From positions 62,001 through 126,000 of the forward strand of contig NZ_JAKZKT010000008.1 in assembly GCF_022808645.1 (NCBI RefSeq): a stretch of DNA of 64,000 nucleotides. The letters run 5' to 3'. The notes under the pieces were generated by a model. It was not told the DNA's origin and did not search any database. It was given only the letters and a program-made list of their open reading frames with translations. The stretch comes from Bacillus litorisediminis. Its GTDB lineage: Bacteria; Bacillota; Bacilli; Bacillales; JC228. A program made the translations under genes and the position numbers. Of the stretch, positions 46,943-58,678 are shown one piece after another (within the stretch, counting starts at the first letter, position 1; each line of letters begins with the position of its first letter).

Positions 46943-49276
46943 ATGCTTAATTCAAAAAATAGATGGATGATTTCAGAAGCAGATTCAGAAAACATTCAGC
47001 AATTATCAATCGAGCTAGAGGTTTCTCCATTATTGGCGAAGCTGCTGGCAACCAGAGGCTTAGACAACGTCGAAAAGGCGAAACAATTTATACATACAGA
47101 TTATTTGCAGTTTCATGATCCTTTCTTAATGAGAGATATGAATAAAGCTGTGACAAGAATTAAAAAAGCCATAGAAGAACAAGAACCTATATTAGTGTTT
47201 GGTGATTATGATGCAGATGGTGTAACAAGCACTTCGGTCATGATGACCGTTCTTCAAGATTTAGGGGCCAATGTTCAATTTTATATTCCCGACCGGTTTA
47301 CAGAAGGGTATGGTCCTAATAAAGAAGCGTTTTATCAGGCAAAAGAAGAAGGAATAGAGCTCATTGTCACGGTTGATACGGGGATTTCTGCAATAGAAGT
47401 CATTGAATTTGCTAATGAATTAGAACTAGACGTTATTATAACGGATCACCATGAACCGGGAGAGACGCTTCCAAATGCATACGCAATCATCCATCCAAAA
47501 GTAGGGGGAGATTATCCATTTCCATCTCTAGCAGGTGTTGGAGTGGCCTGGAAGGTAGCGCATGCCCTTTATGGCACATTGCCTGACCACTTATTAGAGC
47601 TTGTTTGTATTGGAACAGTTGCCGATTTAGTCCCGCTACAGGATGAAAACAGATTGATTGTAATCGAGGGTTTAAAAAAATTAAGACAAACCACACGTCA
47701 TGGTCTGCTTGCTCTCCTTTCCTGTGCAAAAGTTGACGCATCGTCGATTGATGAAGAGACGATAGGGTTTACTCTCGGGCCAAGATTAAATGCACCTGGC
47801 CGACTGACACATGCCGCTACTGCTGTATTACTGCTTTTGACTAAGGATGAGTCCGAGGCATTAGCAAATGCACAGGAAATAGAGGCTTTAAATAAAGAAA
47901 GACAAAAAATCGTACAAGAAACCGTAAAAGATGCGATTAAACAAGTTGAACAGACTCATGATTTGGACAAGGACCGAGTGATTGTTGTCGGAAGCAAGAA
48001 CTGGAATTCAGGAGTGATTGGCATTGTCGCTTCTAAGCTTGTCCAGGAATACTACAGGCCGACCTTTGTCTTTAGCATCGACGAGTTTGAGGGAACGGCC
48101 AAAGGATCTGCCCGAAGTATTCACGGGTTTGATTTATATGAAAATTTAACTGAAGTGAAGGATGTTCTTCAGCATTATGGCGGCCATCCGATGGCAGCGG
48201 GAATGTCACTGTTAGAAGATGATTTGAATCTATTTAGGGAAAGAATGAATAAACTGGCCATAGCAAAGTTAAATAAAGATGATCTAATCCCTATTTTAAA
48301 GGTGGATGCGAGGCTAACTTTAGACGATATTGATATTGAAGCGATTGAAGAGATGAAAATGCTTGCTCCTTTTGGTGTGCAAAACCCGAAACCGCGAGTT
48401 CTGATCGAAAATACAACAGCTTTGGATATCAGAAAAATCGGAGCAGATAAATCCCATGTAAAAATGACGGTTGGGGATCAGTCATCCTTGGATGTGATCG
48501 GGTTTGGCCTGGGAGCGGTTGCTGATGAAATTGCTCCGCTTTCCCCGATTGACGTGGTTGGGGAACTATCTATCAATGAATGGAATAACCGAAAAAAACC
48601 GCAGCTGATGATGCAAGATGTTTGTGTCAAGGAGTGGCAGCTCTTTGACTGGCGAGGAATACAAGGTGTTCTAGAAAAAATAGACTCTTTACCAAGTGAA
48701 AAACGAAAGATTATCTTTTTTAATCAGACGGCATTATCTCCATTAAATAACAAATTCAAAGAGAGTCTCACCCCCTTTCATAATGCATCGGTTACGGCAG
48801 AGGATTATGTGATTTTATGGGATCTTCCGACAAGTTTGGAACAGTTAACTCAAGTTTTTCAAAATCATATTCCTGCGAGGGTATATGCTTATTTTACAAG
48901 CAGCGAGGATTACTTTCAGACGGTTCCCACCCGTGAACATTTTAAATGGTTTTACGCTTATCTATTGAAATATAATTCATTTAACCTGAAAAAGCATGGA
49001 AGTGCATTAGCCAAACGAAAAGGGTGGACTCACGATACCATAGAATTTATCTCAAAGGTGTTTTTTGAGTTAGAATTTGTTACAATAGAGAATGGTGTGG
49101 TTTATATCAATCCGACCAAGCAAAAACGTGATTTAACGGACTCTCCTACTTACAAGATGAAAGTAGAGAGAGTAGAATTGGAAAAAGAGCTTTTATACTC
49201 ATCCTATTCACAATTGAAAGCAACATTTGAGAAGTTTATATATAGGCATGAGAAAGCTAGGGAGGAAGTTAAATAA
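46943..49276 (+). CDS. recJ: Single-stranded-DNA-specific exonuclease RecJ
   Basis: The 777-residue product has the DHH phosphoesterase motifs ([28 protein letters not shown], the DHHA1-type [11 protein letters not shown]) and an OB fold. The extra C-terminal region of about 200 residues is typical of Bacillus RecJ. It degrades single strands 5' to 3' in recombination and repair. It is followed with a one-base gap by apt. Confidence 0.95.
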   Translation: MLNSKNRWMISEADSENIQQLSIELEVSPLLAKLLATRGLDNVEKAKQFIHTDYLQFHDPFLMRDMNKAVTRIKKAIEEQEPILVFGDYDADGVTSTSVMMTVLQDLGANVQFYIPDRFTEGYGPNKEAFYQAKEEGIELIVTVDTGISAIEVIEFANELELDVIITDHHEPGETLPNAYAIIHPKVGGDYPFPSLAGVGVAWKVAHALYGTLPDHLLELVCIGTVADLVPLQDENRLIVIEGLKKLRQTTRHGLLALLSCAKVDASSIDEETIGFTLGPRLNAPGRLTHAATAVLLLLTKDESEALANAQEIEALNKERQKIVQETVKDAIKQVEQTHDLDKDRVIVVGSKNWNSGVIGIVASKLVQEYYRPTFVFSIDEFEGTAKGSARSIHGFDLYENLTEVKDVLQHYGGHPMAAGMSLLEDDLNLFRERMNKLAIAKLNKDDLIPILKVDARLTLDDIDIEAIEEMKMLAPFGVQNPKPRVLIENTTALDIRKIGADKSHVKMTVGDQSSLDVIGFGLGAVADEIAPLSPIDVVGELSINEWNNRKKPQLMMQDVCVKEWQLFDWRGIQGVLEKIDSLPSEKRKIIFFNQTALSPLNNKFKESLTPFHNASVTAEDYVILWDLPTSLEQLTQVFQNHIPARVYAYFTSSEDYFQTVPTREHFKWFYAYLLKYNSFNLKKHGSALAKRKGWTHDTIEFISKVFFELEFVTIENGVVYINPTKQKRDLTDSPTYKMKVERVELEKELLYSSYSQLKATFEKFIYRHEKAREEVK

Positions 49277-49277
49277 A

Positions 49278-49793
49278 ATGGACTTAAAGCAATATATTAC
49301 AATTGTTGAAGACTGGCCAAAACCAGGCATTAGGTTTAAAGATATTACTACATTAATGGACAATGGCGAAGCTTACAAATATGCAACAGATCAAATTGTA
49401 GAGTATGCCCGTGCGAAAAACATTGATTTAGTAGTTGGTCCAGAAGCGAGAGGGTTCATTATTGGCTGTCCGGTTGCATATGCCCTAGGTGTGGGTTTTG
49501 CACCCGTTAGAAAAGAAGGAAAACTTCCTAGAGAAACAGTAAAAGTTGAATATGGATTAGAGTATGGAAAGGATAGCTTAACCATTCATAAAGACGCAAT
49601 CAAACCAGGCCAGAGAGTGCTGATCACAGACGACCTTTTAGCAACAGGCGGAACGATTGACGCAACGATTCAGCTAGTTGAAAAACTGGGAGGGGTCGTA
49701 GCAGGCATTGCGTTTTTAATAGAACTTGCATACCTGGAAGGAAGAAGCAAGCTCGAAGGCTATGACATTTTAACGTTAATGAAATACGAGTAA
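49278..49793 (+). CDS. apt: Adenine phosphoribosyltransferase
   Basis: The frame is open inside recJ, but the ATG at 49278 ([18 protein letters not shown]) gives the standard 171 residues. The PRPP loop is [35 protein letters not shown] is conserved. It salvages adenine to AMP. The stop is embedded in the start of the terminator. Confidence 0.97.
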   Translation: MDLKQYITIVEDWPKPGIRFKDITTLMDNGEAYKYATDQIVEYARAKNIDLVVGPEARGFIIGCPVAYALGVGFAPVRKEGKLPRETVKVEYGLEYGKDSLTIHKDAIKPGQRVLITDDLLATGGTIDATIQLVEKLGGVVAGIAFLIELAYLEGRSKLEGYDILTLMKYE

Positions 49794-49819
49794 GCACTTC
49801 ACATTGAAGTGCTTCTTTT
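49792..49819 (+). terminator. Terminator of recJ-apt
   Basis: AAGCACTTCA (49792-49801) pairs perfectly with TGAAGTGCTT (49805-49814), followed by CTTTTC. Confidence 0.85.
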
Positions 49820-49972
49820 CATACGTTCATAATAGAAAGATCTATTGAACATTTATATACAGAAGACCATAAATAACGGGAAATCATGTGCTGCTCAGGA
49901 GTCAGGACTATACAACTTTTCTCGTTTTCTCTATAATTATGTCAACTCCTAATTGGAACGTAAGGTGATTTC

Positions 49973-52165
49973 ATGGCAAACGATCAGGTTTTAACCGCCG
50001 AACAGGTTATAGATAGAACAAAAAAATATTTGAATGAAGAACATGTTGCACTTGTGCAAAAAGCTTATGAGTTTGCCCGAGAGGCTCATAAAGATCAGTA
50101 TCGCAAATCAGGTGAGCCTTATATCATTCATCCCATTCAAGTAGCGGGAATACTGGCAGACTTGGAAATGGACCCTTCTACTGTAGCGGCAGGGTTTCTT
50201 CATGATGTGGTGGAGGATACTCAAGTATCTTTAGAAGAATTAAAGGTAGTTTTTAATGAAGAAGTTGCCATGTTGGTTGATGGAGTGACAAAGCTCGGGA
50301 AAATCAAGTATAAGTCTCATGAAGAACAGCAGGCAGAAAATCATCGAAAAATGTTTGTTGCCATGGCACAGGATATCCGCGTGATTCTTATTAAACTAGC
50401 AGATCGGCTTCATAATATGCGGACTCTTAAGCATTTGCCTTTAGAGAAACAAAGACGGATTGCAAATGAAACGTTAGAAATTTTTGCACCTCTAGCTCAT
50501 AGACTTGGGATATCCAAAATTAAATGGGAGCTTGAAGATACAGCACTCCGCTTCTTAAATCCGCAGCAATATTATCGGATTGTCAATCTGATGAAGCGAA
50601 AACGGGCTGAGCGCGAAGAGTATTTAGATGAAGTAATCGAAGAAGTGAAGGAACGGCTAAATGAAGTGAACATTAAAGCCGAAATTACAGGGAGACCTAA
50701 GCATATTTATTCGATTTACCGCAAAATGGCGCTGCAAAATAAACAATTTAATGAAATATATGATTTACTCGCGGTTCGTATAATCGTCCAAAGCATAAAG
50801 GATTGTTACGCTGTTTTAGGTATTATTCATACTGCATGGAAACCAATGCCTGGCAGATTTAAAGACTATATTGCCATGCCGAAGCCAAATATGTATCAGT
50901 CTCTTCATACCACGGTCATTGGTCCGAAGGGCGATCCGTTAGAGGTGCAGATCCGTACCTTTGAACAGCATCGGATCGCAGAATTCGGGATTGCTGCTCA
51001 CTGGGCTTATAAAGAGGGTAAAAAAGTTTCCGAAGGCATGAGTTTTGAAAAGAAATTAACATGGTTTAGAGAAATCCTTGAATTCCAAAACAATACCAAT
51101 AATGCTGAAGAATTCATGGAATCATTAAAGATTGATCTGTTCTCAGATATGGTATTTGTCTTTACACCTAAAGGCGATGTAATAGAGCTGCCAGCTGGTT
51201 CAGTCCCAATCGATTTTGCATATCGGATTCACTCCGAAATTGGAAATAAAACAATTGGCGCGAAAATAAACGGGAAAATGGTTCCCCTCGATTATAAGTT
51301 AAAAACCGGCGATATTATTGAAATAATGACATCTAAGCATTCTTATGGCCCGAGCCAGGATTGGCTTAAGCTTGCGCAAACTTCGCAGGCAAAAAATAAA
51401 ATCAGACAATTTTTTAAAAAGCAGAGACGTGAAGAAAATGTTGAAAAGGGCAGAGAATGGATTGAAAAAGAAATCCGAAATATGGAGTTTGATGTAAAGG
51501 AAATCATGACTCCAGATAATTTGAAAAAGGTGGCAGAGAAATTTAATTTCTCTAATGAGGAAGACATGTTTGCAGCGGTTGGTTATAATGGCATCACGGC
51601 TCTGCAAGTGGCTAACCGGTTAACAGAAAAGTGGAGAAAGAAACGGGATCAGGAACAGGAAAATAGTTTTATCGAAACATTGCCTGATTTGAAAGCTCAA
51701 CCTCATAAAAAGAGAGATTCAGGTGTTAAAGTAAAAGGGCTCGATAATTTGCTGATTCGTTTATCAAGATGCTGCAATCCAATCCCTGGCGATGAAATCA
51801 TCGGATATATTACAAAAGGACGTGGGGTGTCAGTTCACCGGACAGATTGTCCAAACGTGTTAACCGAGGATGCTAAAGCCAGGATTATTCCTGTCGAATG
51901 GGAAGGCAGCACATTCCAGCGAAAAGAGTACAACGTTGATATTGAAATTAGCGGCTTTGACAGAAGAGGCTTGCTTAATGAAGTGCTTCAGGCTGTTAAT
52001 GAAACGAAGACAAATATCACAGCCGTAACGGGCAGATCGGACCGAAACAAAATGGCTACCATTAATATGTCGATCTCCATTCATAATAAGAGCCATCTTC
52101 AAAAAGTTGTGGATCGCATAAAACAGCTGCCCGATATTTATGCAGTCAGAAGAATGATGAGTTAA
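49973..52165 (+). CDS. relA: Bifunctional (p)ppGpp synthetase/hydrolase Rel
   Basis: The 730-residue product has an HD hydrolase (about residues 50-150, HDVVEDTQV), a synthetase ([23 protein letters not shown]), a TGS domain ([17 protein letters not shown]), a helical region and a C-terminal ACT domain ([24 protein letters not shown]). Both active sites look intact, so it both makes and breaks the stringent alarmone. A TATAAT at 49932-49937 may be its -10. It lies 12 bases before dtd. Confidence 0.97.
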   Translation: MANDQVLTAEQVIDRTKKYLNEEHVALVQKAYEFAREAHKDQYRKSGEPYIIHPIQVAGILADLEMDPSTVAAGFLHDVVEDTQVSLEELKVVFNEEVAMLVDGVTKLGKIKYKSHEEQQAENHRKMFVAMAQDIRVILIKLADRLHNMRTLKHLPLEKQRRIANETLEIFAPLAHRLGISKIKWELEDTALRFLNPQQYYRIVNLMKRKRAEREEYLDEVIEEVKERLNEVNIKAEITGRPKHIYSIYRKMALQNKQFNEIYDLLAVRIIVQSIKDCYAVLGIIHTAWKPMPGRFKDYIAMPKPNMYQSLHTTVIGPKGDPLEVQIRTFEQHRIAEFGIAAHWAYKEGKKVSEGMSFEKKLTWFREILEFQNNTNNAEEFMESLKIDLFSDMVFVFTPKGDVIELPAGSVPIDFAYRIHSEIGNKTIGAKINGKMVPLDYKLKTGDIIEIMTSKHSYGPSQDWLKLAQTSQAKNKIRQFFKKQRREENVEKGREWIEKEIRNMEFDVKEIMTPDNLKKVAEKFNFSNEEDMFAAVGYNGITALQVANRLTEKWRKKRDQEQENSFIETLPDLKAQPHKKRDSGVKVKGLDNLLIRLSRCCNPIPGDEIIGYITKGRGVSVHRTDCPNVLTEDAKARIIPVEWEGSTFQRKEYNVDIEISGFDRRGLLNEVLQAVNETKTNITAVTGRSDRNKMATINMSISIHNKSHLQKVVDRIKQLPDIYAVRRMMS

Positions 52166-52177
52166 GGAGTTTGAATC

Positions 52178-52618
52178 ATGAAAGTGGTGCTACAGCGGGT
52201 AAAGAAAGGATCTGTCAAAGTCGAAGGGAACGTAGTTGGAAAAATCGCGCGCGGATTTGTATTGTTAGTGGGAGTTACCCATGAAGATTCAGAATCCGAT
52301 GCTAAATACTTAGCAGAAAAAATTGTCCATCTTCGAGTCTTCGAGGACGAACAGGAGAAGATGAATCTTTCTCTCCAGGATGTCGGCGGTGAAATTTTAT
52401 CCGTTTCCCAATTTACATTATACGGGGACTACCGCAAAGGAAGACGGCCAAACTTTATGGCTGCAGCCAAGCCTGATTACGCTGAAAAAGTCTACAACTA
52501 TTTTAATTCGTGTTTACGTGAGCTAGGTGTAAACGTAGAGACAGGTATTTTTGGGGCGATGATGGACGTAGAGATTCACAATGACGGTCCTGTGACATTG
52601 ATTTTGGAGAGTAAATAA
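52178..52618 (+). CDS. dtd: D-aminoacyl-tRNA deacylase
   Basis: The 146-residue product has the SQFTLYGD and [11 protein letters not shown] motifs; the latter is the cross-subunit Gly-Pro motif that rejects L-amino acids. It hydrolyses D-aminoacyl-tRNAs. It is co-transcribed with rel, as in B. subtilis. Confidence 0.96.
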   Translation: MKVVLQRVKKGSVKVEGNVVGKIARGFVLLVGVTHEDSESDAKYLAEKIVHLRVFEDEQEKMNLSLQDVGGEILSVSQFTLYGDYRKGRRPNFMAAAKPDYAEKVYNYFNSCLRELGVNVETGIFGAMMDVEIHNDGPVTLILESK

Positions 52619-52639
52619 AATAGCGGATAGCGCAATTAA

Positions 52640-52671
52640 ACAAGGCAATTGCACCAATGCAATTGCCTTGT
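52640..52671. terminator. Hairpin between convergent dtd and amidase genes
   Basis: ACAAGGCAATTGCA (52640-52653) pairs perfectly with TGCAATTGCCTTGT (52658-52671) around CCAA. The following T-run on the plus strand is interrupted (CTGTTTATACT), so termination efficiency is unclear. Confidence 0.7.
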
Positions 52672-52733
52672 CTGTTTATACTCTTTAGGAAAGTATAACA
52701 CTTTAGCATGTCTCGCTAACCTGCAAGTGGTAT

Positions 52734-54545
52734 CTAGTAACTAATGCTTTTAAAATATTTCGCTAGCCCGTAGTAGATCGCTGAAGTTACTTGTTCTTGG
52801 TAAGGGCTTGTTTGTACGGTGGCTTCCTCGATAGGATTGCTCAAGTAACCAAGCTCTAACAGAACGGCTGGCTGATTATTTTCCCTTAGTACAAAATAAT
52901 CCCCGTAGCGTGCCCCGCGGTTGTTCAGCTTTGTTTTGCTCACAAGTTCAGACTGAATCATCTCGGCTAATTGTTTATTGGAAGAATCATAGTAATAAGA
53001 TGTAATCCCGTTGACACTCGGATCATCATAGCTATCATAATGAAGACTAATAAAGACATCTGCATGATAAAAGTGAGAAAGACTCACCCTTGATTGTAAT
53101 GATAGATGACGATCGTCGCTCCTAGTCACAATCACATTAGCTCCTGCAGCTTTTAATTTTTGCGCTAATAGCTGACTGGTTCTAATCGTGATTTCTTTTT
53201 CATTGGTACCGGTTGCTCCGGTAGTGCCGTGGTCAATTCCTCCATGGCCAGCATCTAATACAATTGTTTTTCCCGCTAAATATTGACTTTCATTTGCTTT
53301 TTCGATTGAGGAATCTGTACGGCTGGTCGAAACGACCCATCCGGCTACATAGGCTTCCTTTTTAGAGGAGATTTCAATTTCATACCAATCTCCAGCCTTG
53401 TCCAGGATTTTAAATGTTTCCCCCTGTTTCGCACGCTGAATCACTGGGTACGTCGCATCCGGACCGACTCTTATATTAGTTCCGTTATAAAGGATCACTA
53501 CTTCGTTATCTTCTTCAGAAACCTCTGAATCAGGTACAGGACCAGCAAGCTTTTCTAGGTACCAGCCGGCGACCCAGCCTGTTTGGTCTCCATTATACTT
53601 AATCTTATTCCACTTATTTTTTTCTTCTATGATGGTTACTTGGTCCCCTTTTGAAATGCTGTCAATGATTCGGCCGGTTAATGAACTTTTATCTCGAACA
53701 TGTAAGCTGGAAGCCGTAACGATGGCCAGCTGCTCATGACTCGTCTCATCATTGTTTGGTGAGATGGCTTCTTCGTTTTTATCATTTGCTTTCTCGTTTT
53801 CAGTTTCGCTGTTTTCAGAAGTTTTTTCTTCAGAATTTGTATCCATTATAGAAACAAACTGAGCACTAACCCATGCCTTTGTTCCATTGTATTGAATTTT
53901 GATCCAGTCCGATTGGACTTGCTGGATTTGAACTTCTTCTCCCTCATTTAATTTTCCAATAACGGAGCTGGATAATGAAGGCTCATTCCGGACATTCAAG
54001 CGGTTGACTGTGACTTTTCCTTTTTTTATTTGATTGGCTTGATTGTCAGTTTCAGATTCGGATGAGTCAATAAACTGTAAATACTCTTTTGAGACCCAAC
54101 CATTTGAGTTTTTAGCTGAAATATGGACCCAATCTTCAACAGAATCGAGAACATTTACATACTGATCCTGGTTAACGAATCCCAATACCCCAAAGTGGAG
54201 TCCAGGTCCTTTTCGAACGCGAAGTCCATCAACAGTTACAATGGCTTGAGAAGCTGCAGATACTTCAGGTTTTTGTTCCGACATGTACCAGCTTGCGACC
54301 CAGCCGTCTTTACTTCCGTCAATTGAGATTTTAACCCAATCATTTTCACGATCTATCACCTTATAATGCTCTCCGCGTTTAACGGCACCAATTATGTCGT
54401 ATGTAAGTCCTGGACCTCCACGAACATTTAACTGATCGACGCTGACTGTTATTTCTTCTTCATTTGAGTAAGCGGGTAATGTTGGAAAAATAATTGGAAT
54501 GATAAATAAAAATGTGAATAGAATGGTGATTCCTTTCTTAAACAT
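52734..54545 (-). CDS. N-acetylmuramoyl-L-alanine amidase with five SH3 domains (YrvJ-like)
   Basis: The 603-residue product has a signal peptide (about residues 1-28, ending PAYSNEE) and five bacterial SH3 domains (about 31-90, 96-155, 172-230, 270-332 and 348-408), each with an LNVRxGPxxxxxVIG-like core and WV at the end. The C-terminal amidase_3 catalytic domain (about 425-600) has zinc ligands in IVLDAGHGG, NEKEI and SLHYD and the catalytic Glu in LLELGYLSN. It cuts the stem peptide from glycan in the cell wall. A Glu/Asn-rich spacer separates SH3 domains 3 and 4. Confidence 0.93.
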   Translation of the reverse strand: MFKKGITILFTFLFIIPIIFPTLPAYSNEEEITVSVDQLNVRGGPGLTYDIIGAVKRGEHYKVIDRENDWVKISIDGSKDGWVASWYMSEQKPEVSAASQAIVTVDGLRVRKGPGLHFGVLGFVNQDQYVNVLDSVEDWVHISAKNSNGWVSKEYLQFIDSSESETDNQANQIKKGKVTVNRLNVRNEPSLSSSVIGKLNEGEEVQIQQVQSDWIKIQYNGTKAWVSAQFVSIMDTNSEEKTSENSETENEKANDKNEEAISPNNDETSHEQLAIVTASSLHVRDKSSLTGRIIDSISKGDQVTIIEEKNKWNKIKYNGDQTGWVAGWYLEKLAGPVPDSEVSEEDNEVVILYNGTNIRVGPDATYPVIQRAKQGETFKILDKAGDWYEIEISSKKEAYVAGWVVSTSRTDSSIEKANESQYLAGKTIVLDAGHGGIDHGTTGATGTNEKEITIRTSQLLAQKLKAAGANVIVTRSDDRHLSLQSRVSLSHFYHADVFISLHYDSYDDPSVNGITSYYYDSSNKQLAEMIQSELVSKTKLNNRGARYGDYFVLRENNQPAVLLELGYLSNPIEEATVQTSPYQEQVTSAIYYGLAKYFKSISY

Positions 54546-54743
54546 GATGAACCCCTTTCAGAAAAAAATAGGGTGAGTTTCCAATTTTAAAAAAAGCGAA
54601 CCCCTTTACTTAATTTCGTTAGAAGGGATAAAAATCCTTTTTTCTAAGATGAAAAATTGAAGTCAGCGTAAGGTCGAAGATATGTTTTCTTGGATTTTAG
54701 GAAAGACTAAGAAAAGCAACAGCAGAAATGAGGGGTTTTTCAT

Positions 54744-54914
54744 ATGAGAATGGATGATAAAAAAAATATGGCGCATCGCAATAAACAGGACGTATTTGGA
54801 GTAGAGCTTCATGATTTCCTTGCCAAGGAAGCAACCCTTACCGACGTTGAATTAGCGGGGGAATTAGGTATATCTGTAGGCAGTGTGAGAAAGCTTAAAA
54901 AACAAATTCGCTAA
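54744..54914 (+). CDS. yrzK: Tiny helix-turn-helix protein YrzK-like
   Basis: The 56-codon frame has an ATG and a helix-turn-helix-like end (TLTDVELAGELGISVGSVRKL). A GAGGGG (54730-54735) precedes the start. Position between the SH3-amidase and the hisS T-box, length and sequence type agree with B. subtilis yrzK. The HTH resembles sigma-70 region 4, but the protein is too short to be a sigma factor. The function is unknown. Confidence 0.78.
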   Translation: MRMDDKKNMAHRNKQDVFGVELHDFLAKEATLTDVELAGELGISVGSVRKLKKQIR

Positions 54915-54931
54915 AAAACAAAGATTAATTC

Positions 54932-54960
54932 TTGACAACAAAGATGGATATTCTTATGAT
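54932..54960 (+). promoter_or_regulatory. Sigma-A promoter of the hisS-aspS operon
   Basis: TTGACA (54932-54937), a 17-base spacer and TATGAT (54955-54960) make a near-consensus promoter just before the T-box leader. Confidence 0.85.
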
Positions 54961-54966
54961 TATGTA

Positions 54967-55226
54967 ACATAATCTAATATTTGAACCGATGAAAGAGAAA
55001 AGTAATTAAGGAGTACGTGTTCAGAGAGAAAATGCCGTGGCTGCAAGCATTTTTACATAGTGCCTTAATGAAAGACACTCTTTAGGTTTCCCTCCGAACA
55101 CCGAGTGGTAAGTAGGCGGTGAACGTATGCAGGCGTTAACGATTGGAGATAAAACATGTTGCATGTTTTTAAATAGGGTGGCACCACGGGTTTGCTCTCG
55201 TCCCTTCTGGGATGAGGGCTTTTTTA
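54967..55226 (+). promoter_or_regulatory. T-box riboswitch of hisS-aspS
   Basis: Stem I is closed by GTGTTC (55017-55022) with GAACAC (55096-55101), with AGAGAG just inside. The specifier loop holds AATGAAAGACAC; the in-register codon is most likely GAC (55074-55076, Asp), overlapping CAC (55076-55078, His). The T-box AGGGTGGCACCACGG is at 55175-55189. An 11-pair terminator (55194-55204 with 55209-55219, two G-T pairs) and T-run follow. Uncharged tRNA pairs with the specifier and with TGGC and stabilises the antiterminator. TGGC would pair with a G discriminator base, which fits tRNA-Asp and not tRNA-His. Confidence 0.9.
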
Positions 55227-55336
55227 TTTGCAAAAAATAATAAATTTGACCTTTCCCATGAATCAAAAGCCTGCTTTTTAGAGTTTTTTACATGGAATAC
55301 TTGTAAATGATTATTCTAGAGGAGGAGGATCTTTAG

Positions 55337-56608
55337 ATGAGCAGTATTCAAATTCCAAGAGGTACTCAGGACATTTTGCCTGGAGAAAGTGAAAAATGGC
55401 AATGGGTTGAACAAATTGCAAAAGATATGTGTACAACCTACCAATATAAAGAAATCAGGACTCCGATTTTTGAACATACAGAGCTGTTTCAAAGAGGGGT
55501 AGGCGATTCAACCGATATTGTGCAAAAAGAGATGTATACCTTTAAGGATCGCGGAGACAGAAGTATTACATTAAGACCAGAAGGAACAGCATCGGTAGTT
55601 CGTTCTTTTGTAAGCAATAAAATGCACGGTTGGCCAGATCAGCCTGTGAAGCTTTATTATTTAGGGCCAATGTTCCGTTATGAAAGACCACAGGCAGGAA
55701 GGTTCAGACAGTTTGTTCAATTTGGTGTAGAAGCACTGGGAAGTGATGATCCTGCGATTGATGCGGAAGTCATTTCCTTGGCAATGAACATTTACAAAAA
55801 AGTAGGGTTAAAAAATATTAAGCTTGTGATTAATACACTTGGTGACCCTGAAAGCCGCACCGCCTATCGCGAGGCACTGGTAAATCACTTTAAAGATGGA
55901 ATTCACGAGTTTTGTTCAGATTGTCAGAATCGCCTGGAGAATAATCCGTTAAGAATTCTAGATTGTAAAAAGGATCGGGATCACAGTTTAATGAAATCAG
56001 CGCCTTCGATTCTTGATTACTTGAATGAGAACTCCAGTCACTATTTTAAAATGGTACAAAACTATCTGACTGAATTGGATATTCCGTTTGAAGTGGATCC
56101 AAATTTAGTCCGTGGTTTAGACTACTATAATCACACGGCGTTTGAGATTATGAGTAATGCAGAGGGATTCGGAGCAATCACAACCCTTTGTGGCGGGGGC
56201 CGATACAATGGCTTAGTTGAAGACCTGGGAGGACCAGAAACACCTGGAATTGGGTTTGCCTTTAGTATTGAGCGTTTATTAGCAGCGATAGAAGCGGAAG
56301 GTTTAGATATTGAATTTACAAAACCTTTAGATTGCTATTTTGTTGTATTAGGTGAAAAAGCGAAGGAAAAAGTAGTCAAAGTTTTGCAGGATATTAGACT
56401 AAGCGGTATCTCTGCTGAAATGGATTACCTCGACAGAAAGATGAAAGCTCAAATGAAGGCTGCGAATCGTCTTCAAGCTAAACAGGTTGTAATTGTAGGG
56501 GATGATGAGCTTGACAGAGGTGTCGCTGTATTGAAAAACATGGAATCTGGAGAGCAGAAAGAAGTTCCATTGCAAAAGCTGCCAGATGAAATCAAATCGG
56601 TTATGTGA
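55337..56608 (+). CDS. hisS: Histidyl-tRNA synthetase
   Basis: The 423-residue class II synthetase has motif 1 ([20 protein letters not shown]), motif 2 ([19 protein letters not shown]), the histidine-specific [14 protein letters not shown] and motif 3 ([12 protein letters not shown]). The C-terminal anticodon domain is present. AGGAGGAGG precedes the ATG. It is followed by aspS 18 bases later and shares the T-box. Confidence 0.97.
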   Translation: MSSIQIPRGTQDILPGESEKWQWVEQIAKDMCTTYQYKEIRTPIFEHTELFQRGVGDSTDIVQKEMYTFKDRGDRSITLRPEGTASVVRSFVSNKMHGWPDQPVKLYYLGPMFRYERPQAGRFRQFVQFGVEALGSDDPAIDAEVISLAMNIYKKVGLKNIKLVINTLGDPESRTAYREALVNHFKDGIHEFCSDCQNRLENNPLRILDCKKDRDHSLMKSAPSILDYLNENSSHYFKMVQNYLTELDIPFEVDPNLVRGLDYYNHTAFEIMSNAEGFGAITTLCGGGRYNGLVEDLGGPETPGIGFAFSIERLLAAIEAEGLDIEFTKPLDCYFVVLGEKAKEKVVKVLQDIRLSGISAEMDYLDRKMKAQMKAANRLQAKQVVIVGDDELDRGVAVLKNMESGEQKEVPLQKLPDEIKSVM

Positions 56609-56626
56609 GGCTAAGGAGGAGCAGAC

Positions 56627-58396
56627 ATGTTTGGAAGAACGTATTTTTGTGGAGAAGTAACCGAGCATATGACAGGTGAGGAAGTTATTTTAAAAGGATG
56701 GGTTCAAAAACGCAGAGACTTGGGCGGACTGATCTTCATCGATTTGCGTGACAGAACGGGTATCGTTCAAGTGGTGTTCAACCCTGATGTTTCTAAAGAA
56801 GCTTTAGAAATAGCAGAAAAAGTTAGAAGTGAATATGTTCTTGATATTCGCGGAAAAGTGGTGGCCCGTGAAGAAGGCACGATTAATAATCAAATAAAAA
56901 CAGGTAAAATTGAGATTCAAGCATTACAGGTGAATATCATTAATGAAGCTAAAACACCGCCATTTTCAATATCCAATCATACAGAAGTTTCTGAAGAAGT
57001 CCGGTTAAAATATAGATATTTGGATATTAGAAGACCGGAAATGTTTGAAACTTTGCAGCTCAGACATAATGTTACCAAAACAATCCGGCATTTTCTTGAT
57101 GAGAATGGTTTTCTGGAAGTCGAGACACCGATTTTAACAAAGAGTACACCAGAAGGAGCAAGAGACTACTTAGTTCCGAGCAGGGTACATCCCGGCGAGT
57201 TTTATGCACTGCCTCAATCACCGCAGCTTTTCAAACAGCTGTTAATGGTTGGCGGTGTTGAAAGGTATTATCAAATTGCCCGCTGTTTTAGAGATGAAGA
57301 TTTACGGGCAGACAGACAGCCTGAATTTACCCAAGTCGATATCGAAACAAGCTTTTTAAGCAGTGAAGATATTATTGCCTTAATGGAATCGATGATGAAG
57401 CAGTTAATGAAGACAGTAAAAGGAATCGAGATTGAATCTTCCTTCCCGCGCATTACCTACTTTGAAGCAATGGACCGCTATGGGTCTGATAAGCCAGATA
57501 CCCGTTTTGGATTAGAATTAGTAAATGTATCCGAGGTTGTGAAGGACTCTGATTTTAAAGTGTTTGCTTCGACTGTAGCAAGCGGCGGCCAAGTAAAAGG
57601 AATCAATGTGAAGGGTGAGGCTGAAAAATACTCCAGAAAGGACATTGATGGTTTAACTGAATTTGTTTCACGCTATGGAGCAAAAGGATTGGCTTGGCTC
57701 AAGGTAGAAGAAGGAGAATTAAAAGGTCCGATCAGTAAATTTTTCGATGAAGCGAAGCAAGCAGAGTTGAAACAAGCATTTAAAGCTGAAACGGGCGACC
57801 TGATTCTCTTTGTTGCCGATAAGCCAGCTGTGGTTGCTGATTCGCTTGGAGCCCTTCGATTAAAGCTTGGAAAAGAGCTGCAATTAATCGATGAGAATGC
57901 GTTTAACTTCCTTTGGGTGACAGACTGGCCGTTACTGGAGTATGACGAGGAAGAAGGCAGATACTATGCGGCCCATCATCCATTTACGATGCCGGTTAGA
58001 GAGGATTTGCCACTGTTAGCATCAAATCCGGAAAAAGTCAGAGCACAAGCCTATGATTTAGTATTAAATGGATACGAACTAGGCGGAGGATCTCTTCGTA
58101 TTTTTGAAAGAGACATTCAAGAAAAAATGTTTGAAGTCTTAGGCTTTTCCAAAGAGGAAGCAAGAGAACAATTTGGCTTCCTTCTCGATGCATTTGAGTA
58201 CGGAACTCCACCGCATGGCGGAATTGCCCTTGGACTTGACAGGTTAGTCATGCTGCTTGCTGGCCGTTCAAATTTAAGGGATACAATTGCATTTCCTAAA
58301 ACAGCAAGCGCAAGTGACCTGCTTACCGATGCGCCAGGTGAAGTGAGTGAAGCTCAATTACAAGAACTTCATTTAGCAACTACCGTAAAAAAGTAG
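56627..58396 (+). CDS. aspS: Aspartyl-tRNA synthetase
   Basis: The 589-residue class II synthetase has an N-terminal OB anticodon domain ([20 protein letters not shown]), motif 2 ([22 protein letters not shown]), the bacterial GAD insertion (about residues 290-420) and motif 3 ([15 protein letters not shown]). It is the last gene of the operon, followed by the 6S RNA gene. Confidence 0.97.
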   Translation: MFGRTYFCGEVTEHMTGEEVILKGWVQKRRDLGGLIFIDLRDRTGIVQVVFNPDVSKEALEIAEKVRSEYVLDIRGKVVAREEGTINNQIKTGKIEIQALQVNIINEAKTPPFSISNHTEVSEEVRLKYRYLDIRRPEMFETLQLRHNVTKTIRHFLDENGFLEVETPILTKSTPEGARDYLVPSRVHPGEFYALPQSPQLFKQLLMVGGVERYYQIARCFRDEDLRADRQPEFTQVDIETSFLSSEDIIALMESMMKQLMKTVKGIEIESSFPRITYFEAMDRYGSDKPDTRFGLELVNVSEVVKDSDFKVFASTVASGGQVKGINVKGEAEKYSRKDIDGLTEFVSRYGAKGLAWLKVEEGELKGPISKFFDEAKQAELKQAFKAETGDLILFVADKPAVVADSLGALRLKLGKELQLIDENAFNFLWVTDWPLLEYDEEEGRYYAAHHPFTMPVREDLPLLASNPEKVRAQAYDLVLNGYELGGGSLRIFERDIQEKMFEVLGFSKEEAREQFGFLLDAFEYGTPPHGGIALGLDRLVMLLAGRSNLRDTIAFPKTASASDLLTDAPGEVSEAQLQELHLATTVKK

Positions 58397-58427
58397 AAAA
58401 TTGAGGATTTTTTCCAGCTTGGTTACC

Positions 58428-58457
58428 TTGAAAATGACTTGTTCTGTATGCTACAAT
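58428..58457 (+). promoter_or_regulatory. Sigma-A promoter of 6S RNA
   Basis: TTGAAA (58428-58433) and TACAAT (58452-58457) are separated by 18 bases, directly before the RNA. Confidence 0.7.
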
Positions 58458-58464
58458 ACAAACT

Positions 58465-58662
58465 ACTAACGAGTCCTGATGTGTACGTCGTAACTCCTTG
58501 TTTTGACCGAACACTTCTGTATAGGGAGCCTGAACGTTTTCAGACGGCGTAAACGCCTCCTTGGAAAGAGGACTTACAAAGTCTTGAAACAGGGCACCCA
58601 CCTGCTTTGAGCGGGTTCAAAACGAAGGCCTTAACGCGACGGCACGATTGGGACTCGTCCCT
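58465..58662 (+). ncRNA. ssrS: 6S RNA (bsrA-type)
   Basis: The RNA begins near CGAGTCCTGATGTGT. The 5' CGAGTCC (58470-58476) pairs with GGACTCG (58651-58657), giving the long rod with internal bubble typical of 6S RNA. The position between aspS and tcdA is that of B. subtilis bsrA, and about 200 bases is the usual size. 6S RNA mimics an open promoter and holds sigma-A RNA polymerase in stationary phase. The exact 5' and 3' ends are estimates. A minus-strand frame across it (58380-58601) is a shadow. Confidence 0.85.
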
Positions 58663-58678
58663 AACATACATAACACCA

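Noticed and set aside
55021-55266. 81-codon minus-strand frame upstream of hisS
   Set aside because: It is antisense to the T-box leader, whose conserved motifs and terminator account for the region.
58380-58601. 73-codon minus-strand frame downstream of aspS
   Set aside because: It lies over the 6S RNA gene and has no family resemblance; the RNA structure explains the sequence.
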